Shown: one piece after another, positions 53,144 through 64,000 of the stretch | Layout: each line of letters begins with the position of its first letter | Numbering within the stretch: the first letter of the stretch is position 1 | Origin: Pipra filicauda | Lineage: Eukaryota; Chordata; Aves; Passeriformes; Pipridae | Direction: 5' to 3' | DNA: 64,000 bases | Assembly: GCF_003945595.2 (NCBI RefSeq) | Contig: NW_024103452.1 | Location: forward strand, 3,181,493-3,245,492 | The notes under the pieces: model-generated | Told to the model about the DNA's origin: nothing | The model's database searches: none | Seen by the model: only the letters and a program-made list of their open reading frames with translations | Translations under genes and position numbers: made by a program

Positions 53144-54830
53144 AGAGAGACAAAGTGACTTCATCACTTCCACCCGTACAGAGAAGATAATGAGGAAAGC
53201 ACTTTCCAAATAGAGAAAGTGAAGTGTCTTCAGACAGCAAAGGAGGCCAAGAAAACTGGCAAGAGAGGAGTGAAGAGAAGAGCTTTCCAAAAAGCTGTCC
53301 TTAGCAGACCATAAATCTCACCCAGCAGACAGTTCAAACACATCACTTGCACCAGCCCTACTCTTCCCTGTTTATTTTCTTCCTGTCAGCATTAAAATAG
53401 AATAATAAAGTACCAGACAAACAAACAAGACAAAAAAGAAAATGAGCAAGAAAACTCAGTAGAGAAGAAAAAGAATTGGAGACCTTGTCAATCAGCAGTG
53501 TTGAGGAGTCCCTTGGATCACACTGTGCTACAGCCTCTGCAAGTACCCCTGCCTCACCACGTCTGATCCAAGAAAGGAATTCACAAACTCTTCTGAACTG
53601 TCTGAAATAACCATTCAAAGGAATACAGGAATGCCAAGACTATATTCAAATATTTAACAGGGAAGCATATCCAAAGTTTTTGTTTTATGCTAAAGTGAGA
53701 TGTTTCCCTGTAACTTTTGGCTGCCCAAGATTGCATCGACTTCACAGTTTCCTTCCTGCATTTAGTTGGAAATTGCTTTAAAGGTAAGGAGTATTTTACT
53801 CTCCTGAAGAATACAACAGGGAAATGGGAAGAAAAATCCATCCTCCCCAGGGAGAGTGGGGAATATAGGAAACTCTGCTGCCAATTTTGAAAGGGAATGC
53901 ACAATGCATACCCAAATAGGCAGGGAAATACCTCTTTGAAGGAAGCCACACAGAGCGGGAGTCTGGGGAGGTAAGCAAGCATGCTGGAGGGAAAACAAAT
54001 GGATTTCACTTGGAAACCAGCCTGGTCTCTGTCAAAATTACCAATAAAACTGACATGTTCCTGCAGACTGAGTTTGTAAGATCTGCATGTCTTGATGGGA
54101 AAAAAGTACCGATAAGAAAATTTAGCAGCATTAATTCTAACATCAGTTAAAGAAAACTAATGTTTTCTTTATTTTCCAAGCATGTGTGTAAACCAGGCAG
54201 AAAGGTAGGGTTTAAAAAAACCCCTCAGCTGATGGAATTAATGTCAGGAATTAGTTCAGAGATTACTGTTAGGGAGTTATATGAACTAAAAAGTTGCTAA
54301 CACTAAGTGGCATCATAGGGGATTAGAAAACAAAATGCTTACAAATAAAGCAAGAAGTCAGCCTGCGAAACCCATCCAGAACTTCAGAAGAGACTTCTAA
54401 CCAGAGTAATTAAGATAACAGCCCAGAAAAAGCTCCAGTAAGGAAGCAGGTTTCTACAAGAAGAATATTTTCTTTTAAGACAGCTTTAGTATTAAGGTCA
54501 GACTCTGGTGATACCTACCTAAAATTAAAGTGGAATAAAAGAAAAAAAAACCTCTAGAAGGGTCTCCAAAAGCCCATGCCTTATTTCAGTGTAGATGAAA
54601 GTGGTTATCACTGATTTCCTAAAAAGTTTGAGCATCTTAAAGGACCAAGGCTGAGTTTTTTAATTTCTAACTTTTGGATCTTTCACATGCATGTTTTAGT
54701 TACACTGATGTGTAAAAACTAGAACACAGATGCCTGAACACCAATCAGGTCTACTTGTCTTCTTCCAGGACGATAAACAGCTTCTATATTGCTCCAGGAA
54801 GAATAGATACCTGTGTATCTGCACACATGA

Positions 54831-54847
54831 ACACACACACACACACA
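54831..54847. repeat. (CA)n microsatellite
   Basis: About eight AC/CA units, preceded by a diverged GCACACATGA stretch. A short simple repeat. Confidence 0.8.
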
Positions 54848-56449
54848 AAACATATGTAAACATGCAATCACTGCAGAACTGAGTTTAGATGCAGCTAATC
54901 CAAAGGATGGGCAGAGGATATGAGGGATGTAAGACTTTTTATCCCAGCTCAGGTTTACCCTACAAAAGTTTATCATCACAAATGTGCAAATTCAGGATGG
55001 AAAAAATTCATAATCCTAGCTGTCATCACTAAGCTTCCCTTTGTTATTCTTGGTTAGTTTGGAAGTGAGATAAGTACTCCTGGTGGAAAGACCTCTCTTC
55101 TCATGTTGTCCTGTTCCTATACTAAGGTGCATGTGTTAGCACAGCACTTGGACAGGGAAAACCCCAGGTTATAATCGTTTTCCTGAAGTATGTGTGTAGA
55201 CCAAGCAGTTCTGAATTAGTCTGAAGATGCGTCCATCATTGTGAAGGCATCTATGTGCACTTGTGTGGGTGTGATGTGCACTTCTTTCTGTGCCCATGTG
55301 TGATTTGTGGGCTTTTAGTGCTCAGCCACATCAAGCCTCTGGCTACGTATAGATGGTTTGGTATAGAGGGCTGTGGAGCACGTCTCCAGGCATAGCTAAA
55401 CCTTGCTGATGTGGGATGTGTAGAATCCATCTAACCCATCAAAAAGTTCTCCTTTCCATGAGTTAATGTACTTGATGGCAAACTGAAGCATCAGGGTGGA
55501 TAGCTTAAGGCTGATATCTGACTTTGTCAAGGCTGCAATGAGTTTTCACCTCCTAAAGGTATTCTTAGGACTTGTTTGGAATATGTAAAACAGAAAAAAT
55601 CGAGGCTATGTGTGAACTTTGCCAACAGAAACATAAACTTCAAATAATTACAGGGTCAGGCAATAACTGACTCGACTGTCTTGTGAAGATGCACAGAAAT
55701 GGAAAACAGAGGCTTTCAAGTGAATGTTTAATGCAAAGCTTCCACAACTCACAGTGCTGTGAACAGCAAATTTTCTGAGCTTTCATTTAATAAAAGTGAA
55801 AAAATTAAAAAGAAAAAAGGAGAAAAGGAGATCTATGATGGCAGTTTTGTAACTGCTCTGCGAAGTTAGAGCCCTGTTAAATACAAAGCTGAACAGCAGA
55901 TGGCATATTTACACCCAAGACATAAGACTATTGTTGACATGGTTTGTAATAGCAATGTTGATGTAAATGCATACTTGCTCAGTCTGTGTATCATGCTGAC
56001 ATTAATCCTCAAGAAAAGAAAACCATCTGGAAAATTTTCAGTTAGCATAATATGAACTGAATAAATACTATAAACTCATGGAAGGCAAAACTTCTCCCAG
56101 CTGAAAAGAAGGACTATATTCTTATTTGTGTTTTACACTAGCCTGGTCTAATCCAATGTATATCTCTAATGCTGTATTTTTTGACTTATTTCTGATGAAT
56201 TGCTATGAATTGTACTGTCCTGTATATATTTTTTCTCCCATTAGAATATATCAAATAACCCAACTGAGGTCAACCCTAACTTAAACAGACACAACTTGAG
56301 ATATCTTGAACAAATACCAGCCCTTGGACTACAAAGTGGTACATTTTTTTGCTCTAGTGGGGAGGTTTTCCCTAAAGAACTTATTATGTATATAAAAGCT
56401 ACATTAAATAGAAACTGCATTTATTGTGGGGTTTAAAATTATTCTTCCT

Positions 56450-56502
56450 ATTATTGTTATTTTTATTATTGTTATTACTACTACTACTATTAGTAGTATT
56501 TT
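56450..56502. repeat. (TTA)n/(ACT)n compound simple repeat
   Basis: TTATTG and TTATTA units pass into ACTACTACTACTATTAGTAGTA. The last part is nearly self-complementary and could fold back. Confidence 0.8.
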
Positions 56503-59500
56503 AATGAAAAATATTTAAATAGTAAACATCAATTATTCAATTAGACTCTGACTGAGAAAAGTTGATAGTCTGAAGTGGAACTTTGATGCTCAGCTTTGAA
56601 ATGAAACATGTGCTTTTTTCCTCTGCCGCTCATTAACAGTCTGGAACGTGCCCTGATCACTTTCCTAAGTCAAGATGTGAAAAAATCCCGTGAAAAGGTC
56701 TAAGGGACTCAGAAAGAAGATTTAGGACATATCCATTAGCCCTAGATGGGGTTAAGTAGTTCTTTAGAAGAGTGTTTTGATAGTGATTTGAATGTAAGTA
56801 GTATCAGGTCTTCAGCCTCAGAAGCACAACTTGTCCTACATCTTCGGTGACCATATGGAAAAGGCATTTCATCTTCCCAAGAGTTGTGAACCAGAGTGAA
56901 GTAGATTTAGTTGTTAAACTATTTTATTACAGCTTTTCATACCATATATCCTACGTTATAAAAACTAAGACAACATAAAAAAAAGAAATTATTTGATTTT
57001 AGGGCTTACTTTGGTATCAATCTTTCTATGGTTTGCCTTTTTCCACCCAGCTGTTTTCTTTCTTATTTATTACACATGGTTTTTATTGGAACATAGCTGT
57101 CCAAATCGGTGTTTTTGAAGGCAGAATAGATACACAACTAAACTCTACTAAATGGCCTGCTCTGTTTACATGAGGCTTGTTAAAAAACAAAGAGCAGAAC
57201 CCAAGCACTGAGCATCAGTGTGGGTTTCCATCATTTATCATATGCAGATTATAGTGTTCCTGCAACTACAAAAGATAAAGCCATGACAGAGTGTAATATG
57301 AAGGCAATATTTCTTAATAGGTTTTTGTGGTGTAAATTGCTGTACAAGCAGTTAATTTTCATGGCTCCCAGAAGACAGACAGGTCACCTGAACATACTAA
57401 ATACTTAGAATGTAAAACTGTAGCAAAATATGGTTTTGACATATGGACAATTTCTAGATTTTTATAACTTTAGAAGCATTCCTGCATGGGTGAAGTTATT
57501 GTGAAGCTTTCCCCTGATTTCAGGAGCTCCTGATAAAATCCAATGATTTTATGAGTCAATTACAAAATCCCTTTCTTGGACTAAAAACAAAAAGAAAACA
57601 ATGTTTGCCATGGAAGATTCAAAATCAGATTTCAAACACTCTGCACATAAGTTTATTTGAAGAATGATTCACTGTTGGTATAGCTGGAGCAAATATATGT
57701 TTAAATCACCAAAACCACAGTGTAACCAGAAATACTTAGAACTTTGAAATTTCAGCTGGATAATGACAAAGAAGTAATGAACTTACTGTCCCTTATTTGA
57801 ACTTACCAGAATGCTCTGATGCTGTAGGGGCTTGACAATACTTGGCTGAATGCAGACATTAGTCTAGTGGGGTTAGTAAGGGGATTACTTGCTTCCTTTT
57901 TTGGTAGCTGCTGGCTGGTTGTGATATTAAGCGCAGCAGCAGCACCTATGTTTGTTGTAAGTTAGTGGTCCCCTTTACATCTCCGTTTGCACCATCAGTA
58001 GTATTAAGTGATACTGTGAGGGGAGCCCTTTCCACTAACGTAAAGTATATTTATATAAAAAATTAAAATTCCAAGCCTCTCATAATGAAATTGTAAGGAA
58101 CTACAAAATTCTTGGAAAATATTCATGTTTGTGTTAAGTACATCCTTTGACTGCAAATATACTCTCGGTGCACTATGCTTAGGCCATTCTCAGTGCAGAA
58201 TTCAATCAGAAAGGTCTTGGGGAAACTCAGCAGGATCACCATGGATTTAGCTCTATCTTTCATTTTATTTGCAATTTTGTTATTGGACACATGAAGATCT
58301 TTAAAGTACCAGTCCTCCTTACTATGCACACTGAAATTAGAACTGGGAGCCTAGCAGTGAGGGTCCAACCGTCCTCTTTAAATAAGAAATTTAATGCTAA
58401 TTAAGTTGTTGTTTTTTTATAAAATACTTTATTAAGAATAATAAGAGTAAACAAGGTTACAAAAATACCAACTTTATTAACTAATGAAGATGCTGTTAAT
58501 TACAGAAAATTTGTAATACAAGTTATAACCGCAGTGTTCCCTTTTCATTAGGCATTCAGCAAGTTGCATTTAATGGGAGATTATTTTTCCCTCTTAAATA
58601 TGAAAAAATACTCTTATCTTACACTAAATTCCACAGGCAGCTCCCTGAAGTTAGATCCCACGCAAAGTAACACCACACATAAATGCCCAAGAGTATGTTT
58701 AAAAAGGAACACTGCAAAATTTTAGGGTGAAAACCCATGTTAGTTCCCGCCAGCAGCCCCAACATTCAAAACCAGTAATATACCAGTGCACATGAGGGAG
58801 GAAGAAAATAATTGATGAGAAAACAAGGCTAAACAACCAATCCAATAGGCTTCATACAGTCTCCTTGGGGGTTGACTGGTTTACAACCAGCCTTCCAGAA
58901 AGATGATGGTAAAGCCTTGACTCCTGCTGCAGTTGCCTTGAAGTAGAGAATCTGTGTGCTTTTCAGTGTCCAAGGATCCATGTGGTTCAGTGCACAGCCG
59001 TTGGGAAAAGCACTGAGCAACTCTCAGGTCCCACTCTATTGACAACCCCACTCACTGAATTCAAGGGATATTTTGCCTGAGTAGATTTTGATCCTTGGAG
59101 ATATATTTGGACCCTCATCTGAAAAGATCAACTCAAGTGAGTAGCTCTGTCAAGTACATTGGCATTACCTGCAGCAGTGGATTGCAGAATTCCTCAGAGA
59201 ATTTTAATCTTAAACTAGAGAAGAAGATTTCAGCAGTAGCAGCAAAAAATCTAGACCAGTACATTCCCAATGACAACTAAGTTTCTCTGAGGGTCATGAG
59301 GTTTATGAGAGAAAAAGAGACAGGGAAAAAAGCTTTTTAAAGGGGAAAATGTTTTCATTAATTAAAGGAAGAAATGTCAGCCAGTTCCAATGCCCAAAGA
59401 AGAACAATAATTAAGTTAAACTAACTTCAGTAGCAAAAAAATCAGCTCTTATATCTTAATTCCAAAATTTTATAACCAGATTTTACATTTTTCAGAGACC

Positions 59501-60059
59501 AAGGATTAATTACAGCATTACAGCAAGGAGAATGAAGATGAAATTCAATGAAGTTTAAGAATGTCCTTAGATAAGAATTTAAGTTCTGTACCCTTTATCC
59601 TAATATGAATAAAATCATATTTATGAAGTCCAGATCTCACTGAAGTTAGTAAGAGGTTTTCCAGGAATTTAGATGGGCACAAGATCAGGTTCCCTTGTTG
59701 GAGAGAAAAATACTACAACAGTGAAAAAAATATCTATAGCATGTCCTTTCTTAAGAGAATCCTGTAGTTATAACAGTTGCCTGGTACGGTACCATTGGTA
59801 CCAACAAGAAATATTCACAGGAATAAATGAAGTACAAATTCATTACCACATGTCATTATTCTTCTCTTCCCTTGCTCTTCAGGGTCTCAGGTGCCCTCCA
59901 TATTGAGATAGGGAGAGCAAAAGTACCTGGTAAGCAAGTGCATACAAACTTGTTAAGTTCTGGAGCATCAACTCTGCACAATTTATTTTACTGAGACACT
60001 GCCCAGAACAAACAGGTAAAAATCCTTACACATTGTCTAACAAAAAACAGTATTTTTAT

Positions 60060-60096
60060 CATATATATATATATGTGTGTGATATATATATATAAA
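60060..60096. repeat. (TA)n(TG)n(TA)n microsatellite
   Basis: Two AT-repeat blocks of about seven units each flank GTGTGTG. The two AT blocks can pair with each other as a hairpin. It may be length-polymorphic. Confidence 0.85.
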
Positions 60097-61243
60097 AATC
60101 ACAGTCTTCTGCACAGCAGAAGCTTATAACTAAAATATTTTAGGATTCAATTTTTTTAGATAGACATAACAAAATGCCTGCAAATATAATACAATGAGCA
60201 CATAACAATTCTTAGAATACAAAGAGTGAACATGAAATTGTATATTTTATCCACATTCTACTTGTGGCAGAAAACAAAACTCACTTGGAGTTTTTTAAAA
60301 GTCTCTCTTCAAAAGTTAATCCTTTCTATAAGATATGGTCAGTATATACTTAGTAAGAATACACTCTTCACATACATGGCAATAATTAACTGTAAATACA
60401 ACTGGCTAAATCCTGCCCTCATTAGGCCTCATAAAGTCTTTGGAGGTGGCCAACACAGACCTAGACAGACTGTCTGTGTAGCATCCACAACCTCGAACCT
60501 GCTGTACAGAGAAGTCACATCTTGTCCAATGAGACTATTTACATTGGGAGGAATTGTAGAAGCTCTGCTTGCTGAAAGACTTCTTCCTATGTGCCAGTAG
60601 AATCCGCTGGATGCTTGTCACAAATCTCAGCAAGCCAAGCTACTTAAGCACGAGCTGAAACTCATCCCAGTTCACCAGGAGATGTGAAGTCAAAGTGCAC
60701 TGCTGAAGAAAATTCGGTAAGTCAACACGAGGGTTGGTCTCCCAAGAGAACTCCCCTGAAGTGGTTACTTTCTGCCAGGGCAGAATTCAGCTCTGCGTCT
60801 TCTGCATGAAATGTCCTTTTGTATGTCTACACCACGGTGTCAGCTTGGTGGCTATGCAGTTAGACATGATACACATACCCTACTGGAAATGCTACTGGAA
60901 GCATTTACAATTTATGCAGCCACAAGTGAAGTAACAGTGTTGTTACTTATGCAATTACATGTACAGTAGTAAAACTAACAATTGTATATATGTTGCATCA
61001 GTTTTCCAGAAATTGCAGGGTAATCAGTGCCATCTATAAGAATGTATTGGTACAATACTTCCAGCCATACAACTAAATGCCTAAAGGAGAACAAACCCTT
61101 TTCACAGAGGCTGATTTTTTGTTCCCTTTCCCCATCAACATAAAAGGAAATGATGATTCTACATGCAGGCAGGAAACACAAGCTACTAAACTGTTGATGA
61201 TGTTTTCCATACTATATACAAGATCATATCAATCTGCAATAAT

Positions 61244-61249
61244 TTTATT
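61244..61249 (-). terminator. Candidate HGF poly(A) signal (AATAAA), distal
   Basis: TTTATT on the plus strand equals AATAAA on the minus strand, 1,048 bases after the stop codon. A T-rich, GT-containing stretch follows at about 61195-61235. Not proven. Confidence 0.3.
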
Positions 61250-61500
61250 ATCCTGAAAGGAATTATACAGAGGATAGAATTTTGTCCAAATCTAGGTAAG
61301 GTTTTAGCAAAGAACTCAAGCCTCTGAAAAACTATTAATGTATAACCTACTTTTCCCAGTCTTAAGTTTCCCAGCCAGGTGCCAAATTTAACTGTTCTTT
61401 TTCCTGTTGTAAATACAGAGTTACTTTCATGAAATAACTAGAACCAAGTGAATTTTTAATACTTGTCTGTTGAGAAAGACTTGGGCATATTTGATTGAAA

Positions 61501-61506
61501 TTTATT
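61501..61506 (-). terminator. Candidate HGF poly(A) signal (AATAAA), proximal
   Basis: TTTATT on the plus strand equals AATAAA on the minus strand, about 790 bases after the stop codon, and is the first such hexamer downstream. Not proven. Confidence 0.3.
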
Positions 61507-62296
61507 TTAATGTCCAAAGTCTTCCAGAATTACTTTTCAAACTGTACAAAATGCTGTCTTTAGCATTGGAAATTCAGTTATTTCTGGGTCAAACTTTAAA
61601 GAAATGATCAATGGTTTGCTAGTCAAAAAGTGTTTTGAAACATCTATTAGAGGATCACATATACAGTGAAGGAACCAAGTGCAGAACTAAAGTCTATAAG
61701 CACTGTTAAAAAAACCGAACTGGTAGTGACTTCTATGAGAACTCTGCTTATGGCAGGCTTGTCAAAGTCCTTCAATAATTAAAAGATTAATTATTAAAGG
61801 ATTATTTTTTAATAAAATATTGCAATATTTGACCTCTCATAAGGGGGGAAGAGAAATATGATCATATATGCTGTCCTTGACAGTTGCATATATCTCTCAG
61901 TAGGTCTTTTGTCATATATGAAGAGAAATATATGGCTCATGGAAAGAATGTGTTAAATAAAACTATAATTTTTTTCTCCTTCTAAGATAATCTGAAGAGC
62001 AGCATAAAACAGGTCATATGATCTATTTCTACAGAATCATTTATCATCCAGTAATAGTGTCATTGTGAAATTGTTTACCCATTCAAGTATCTTCAGGAGA
62101 TATGTCACCATACTTGCATATACTGTAAGTCACTCCAACATTTATAAAACAACACTGATAGACAAACAAAAACACCCATAAATATTAAATGAAGCTCAAC
62201 AAACTTGACTATCAAGTAGTTAAAAAATTGTTGATCTTTACATTAGACATTAATTCCATGCTGTCCAAAATCTTTCAGTGAAAGTTGTTGAGTTTT

Positions 62297-62467
62297 TCAG
62301 GGTTTTCTGTAGGTCATCATAATCTTGTGTATCCACCGGGAATAATATGAGACTCGAACAAAAATCCCAGGACGATTTCGAATGGCACATCCGCGGCCAG
62401 GAACAATGACACCAACAACTATCTTCAGCCTGTTTTGTTCACAAACCAAGGGACCACCATAATCTCG
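62297..62467 (-). CDS. HGF: Hepatocyte growth factor, last coding exon (C-terminal 56 aa)
   Basis: HGF is a secreted ligand of the MET receptor, with an N-terminal domain, four kringles and an inactive serine-protease-like domain. This exon encodes the last 56 residues of that domain and the TGA stop (62297-62299). It begins [11 protein letters not shown], runs through [20 protein letters not shown] and ends [17 protein letters not shown] is where active proteases have the catalytic DSGGP, so the Ser-to-Tyr change marks the HGF/MSP group. [19 protein letters not shown] and WIHKI are nearly identical to mammalian HGF. The acceptor is a pyrimidine-rich TTTATTTTTCCTAG ending at 62468. Phase 0 is assumed from the conserved intron position in trypsin-type genes. 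The first codon is CGA (Arg) where mammals have Gly. The protein ends two residues earlier than human HGF. The remaining exons lie beyond the right edge. Confidence 0.95.
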   Translation of the reverse strand, partial: RDYGGPLVCEQNRLKIVVGVIVPGRGCAIRNRPGIFVRVSYYSRWIHKIMMTYRKP

Positions 62468-62481
62468 CTAGGAAAAATAAA
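62468..62481 (-). other. HGF: HGF last-intron splice acceptor
   Basis: On the minus strand the bases before the exon read TTTATTTTTCCTAG, a pyrimidine tract followed by AG. An AG four bases into the exon (CGAG) is a possible alternative. It would join in phase 1 and would need the preceding exon to supply the Gly codon and a G. Confidence 0.8.
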
Positions 62482-64000
62482 CATAATGGATGTCACTTCT
62501 CAAAATGCTTCAAGACATCGCTCCCACCTGTATCCTACTGAGTGGTTTCTTTTGGGGATGACCTTGCTCAATGAACAGGTGATAGTGTTATTCCGCCATA
62601 GGATATAAATCAACTTCCAATATCTTTTTCATAGCCAGAACTTATAAGAACCAATGACAAAGCTGCCCTCTGACCCTTTGGTTCTTTTCCATGGAAATTA
62701 AATCCTGTGATCCATCTTTACATGTAGTTCAAGAGACTTCAGACTATCAGATCTTATTCACCTCTTTTAGCTACCTGCAAGCTTAATATTTGTTTATGTA
62801 AATATAAACCAGATGAGCAGAATGTGAGGTGACTGATAAACATCTTTGTTATGATAACAGGCTCTGCATCCAAGACTACTGACAGAGTCAGGTTAATATC
62901 TTTCAGTCAATCATCTTGCAAGGCCCTAGGATGAGAATCTATGTGTACTAGGCATGTGGGAGGATCTCAAACATAATAAAAGGTAATATTTTTTAGACAT
63001 AGTTTTGAGACATAACTTGTTAAAATGCTCATTATTCTGAACAAATGACACACCTATGCACCAGTTTATGCATTCTGTGAAAATTCGGAGTATGAGCCAC
63101 TGAGATCAGGATCTTATTTAGCACTACAATACATCCATTCTAAATTAGATTGAAACAATAATTTAGATATATGCAGATACACTTCGGACTTGAACATAGA
63201 CTCTACAGTTTTTACTTGGGCTAAAGGTACACTGAACCCAGAAAACTAGTTGCAAAACTAGACAGTAAATATTCATATCAGATAGCGAGACATTGTTTAA
63301 GAAAATAAAAGTAGACAATTAGCATTGTATTCTCTCCGGATCACCAGAGAAACAACAATGTTTGACCTTTATTTGGTTTGGGGTTTTTTTGACTGATGGC
63401 AGAATAGTTCCCACTTGAACAATGAACTATGTCAGTGCCATCGGAGTAGCTCATAAAACAGTTTCAAGAGTGGAGTTTCACCTGTCAATCTGATTTTGTT
63501 CCTCTGCCTGTTCTCTGCTAAGGAAAGTAGCTTCAAAGGGGAACTTGGGGAGCAGGAAACCATGCAGCGATTAAGACTGATTGCTAATATTAATTCAGTC
63601 CATTCCCCTTGCAGGGGAAAACAAAGTGCAGGATCCCCAGCAGACTTCCATGCAGATGTTTCATTTATAAGCCTTGACAAGCCTAAGACCTCATTTACAA
63701 TTAAGTATAAAATTCTTATTTTGAAGAAAATACTTTGCAACAAAAAAGTGATCCTGTGGAATATTAATAATAAATGGAAGAGGTCTCAGCTTGATGAACA
63801 TGATCTCTGTTTTCCATGGTTTGGTAGTACTCTTGGGTAGAGAAAGTTTCACTACATGGTTAACATCAGTATTAGTAAATCAACTATTCTACTCCAGATA
63901 TTAAATACTTAGTACTGTTCATGACTGCCCTCCATCTAGATATCATTTCATCAGTCAGATTTTCTGCAAAAAAAAATTTATCTTTTCCTGTAATACATTA
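62468..64000 (-). other. HGF: HGF last intron, partial
   Basis: I searched both strands by eye for the preceding exon, which in mammalian HGF encodes the segment ending in the CAGAEKIGSGPCE region, and did not find it. The intron is therefore at least 1.5 kb and continues past the window. The two overlapping open frames at 63432-63743 (-) and 63496-63840 (+) have no HGF similarity and are probably chance. Confidence 0.75.

Larger units (their letters stand above)
51576..61239. other. Intergenic DNA downstream of HGF, no other gene seen
   Basis: About 10 kb without a supportable exon or RNA gene. Items inside are a G-run cluster (53104-53143), a (CA)n tract (54831-54847), a TTA/ACT simple repeat (56450-56502) and a TA/TG microsatellite (60060-60096). 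Minus-strand open frames at 53581-54009 (142 codons) and 52898-53290 (130 codons), and the plus-strand frame at 60226-60600 (124 codons), show no domain, signal or splice evidence. The right part may still belong to a long HGF 3' UTR, since the poly(A) site is not established. Confidence 0.5.
61240..62296 (-). other. HGF: HGF 3' UTR, minimal extent inferred
   Basis: This is the sequence directly after the HGF stop codon on the minus strand. The first AATAAA hexamer after the stop is at 61501-61506 and a second lies at 61244-61249. Either could end a short transcript, but mammalian HGF also has mRNAs with a 3' UTR of several kilobases, so the true end may be further left. No other reading frame of interest is present. 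The extent given is an inference from the hexamers only. Confidence 0.4.

Noticed and set aside
52898..53290. Minus-strand open frame of 130 codons
   Set aside because: It crosses the G-run cluster, whose C-rich complement encodes a Pro/Ser stretch. No family features.
53581..54009. Longest open frame of the window (142 codons, minus strand)
   Set aside because: Overlapping frames on the same strand are also open, which suggests low stop density in a less AT-rich patch. The peptide has no recognisable domain or signal, and there is no splice or promoter context.
57226..57408. Plus-strand frame containing SYADYS, reminiscent of the YADD box of LINE reverse transcriptases
   Set aside because: The second Asp is missing and no other RT block is found around it. 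The resemblance is too short to support an element.
63432..63840. Overlapping open frames on both strands near the right edge as a possible further HGF exon
   Set aside because: Neither strand shows the conserved HGF protease-domain sequence or suitable splice sites in frame.
1..64000. CRISPR arrays, operons, prokaryotic or phage gene clusters, tRNA or rRNA genes
   Set aside because: No regularly spaced repeats, no dense coding and no tRNA or rRNA signature. CR1 elements and a spliced HGF exon show vertebrate DNA.

Overview
The window looks like AT-rich, mostly non-coding bird DNA. Three things point to a bird: CR1 LINE 3' ends with the short direct repeat of the ATTCTRTGA type, solo retroviral-type LTRs, and very few other repeats. 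The species cannot be told from the sequence.

I can defend only one protein-coding segment. At 62297-62467 on the minus strand is the last coding exon of HGF (hepatocyte growth factor / scatter factor), encoding the C-terminal 56 residues of the catalytically dead serine-protease-like domain and the TGA stop. The right end (62468-64000) is part of the preceding intron; the next exon upstream was not found, so the rest of the gene lies beyond the right edge. Leftwards of the stop come the HGF 3' UTR (end unknown; candidate poly(A) signals at 61501-61506 and 61244-61249) and then about 60 kb of intergenic DNA. In mammals the interval beyond the HGF 3' end is a large gene-poor stretch towards SEMA3C, and this window fits that picture.

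The intergenic part holds decayed mobile elements. From left to right: a remnant of an L1/Tx1-type LINE ORF2 C-terminus (7110-7575); a CR1 3' end (17085-17322, +); a solo LTR (about 25027-25468, -); a CR1 end (28046-28105, -); a long very old CR1 copy with a readable reverse-transcriptase motif (28270-30155, +); a second LTR of the same family in opposite orientation (30685-31207, +); a CR1 fragment (45202-45700, -); a third, unrelated LTR (about 47930-48587, +); and a CR1 end (51491-51575, -). There are also simple repeats, a 3 x 33 bp tandem repeat, a perfect 12-bp hairpin, a G-quadruplex-type G-run cluster and a GC-rich patch at 49019-49325.

All other open frames (longest 142 codons) lack family signatures, splice context or repeat-independent support, and I treat them as chance frames. 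No system of cooperating genes is present. The most informative items are the HGF exon with its Arg at the position usually held by Gly193, the L1/Tx1-type LINE relic, and the pair of inverted LTRs.
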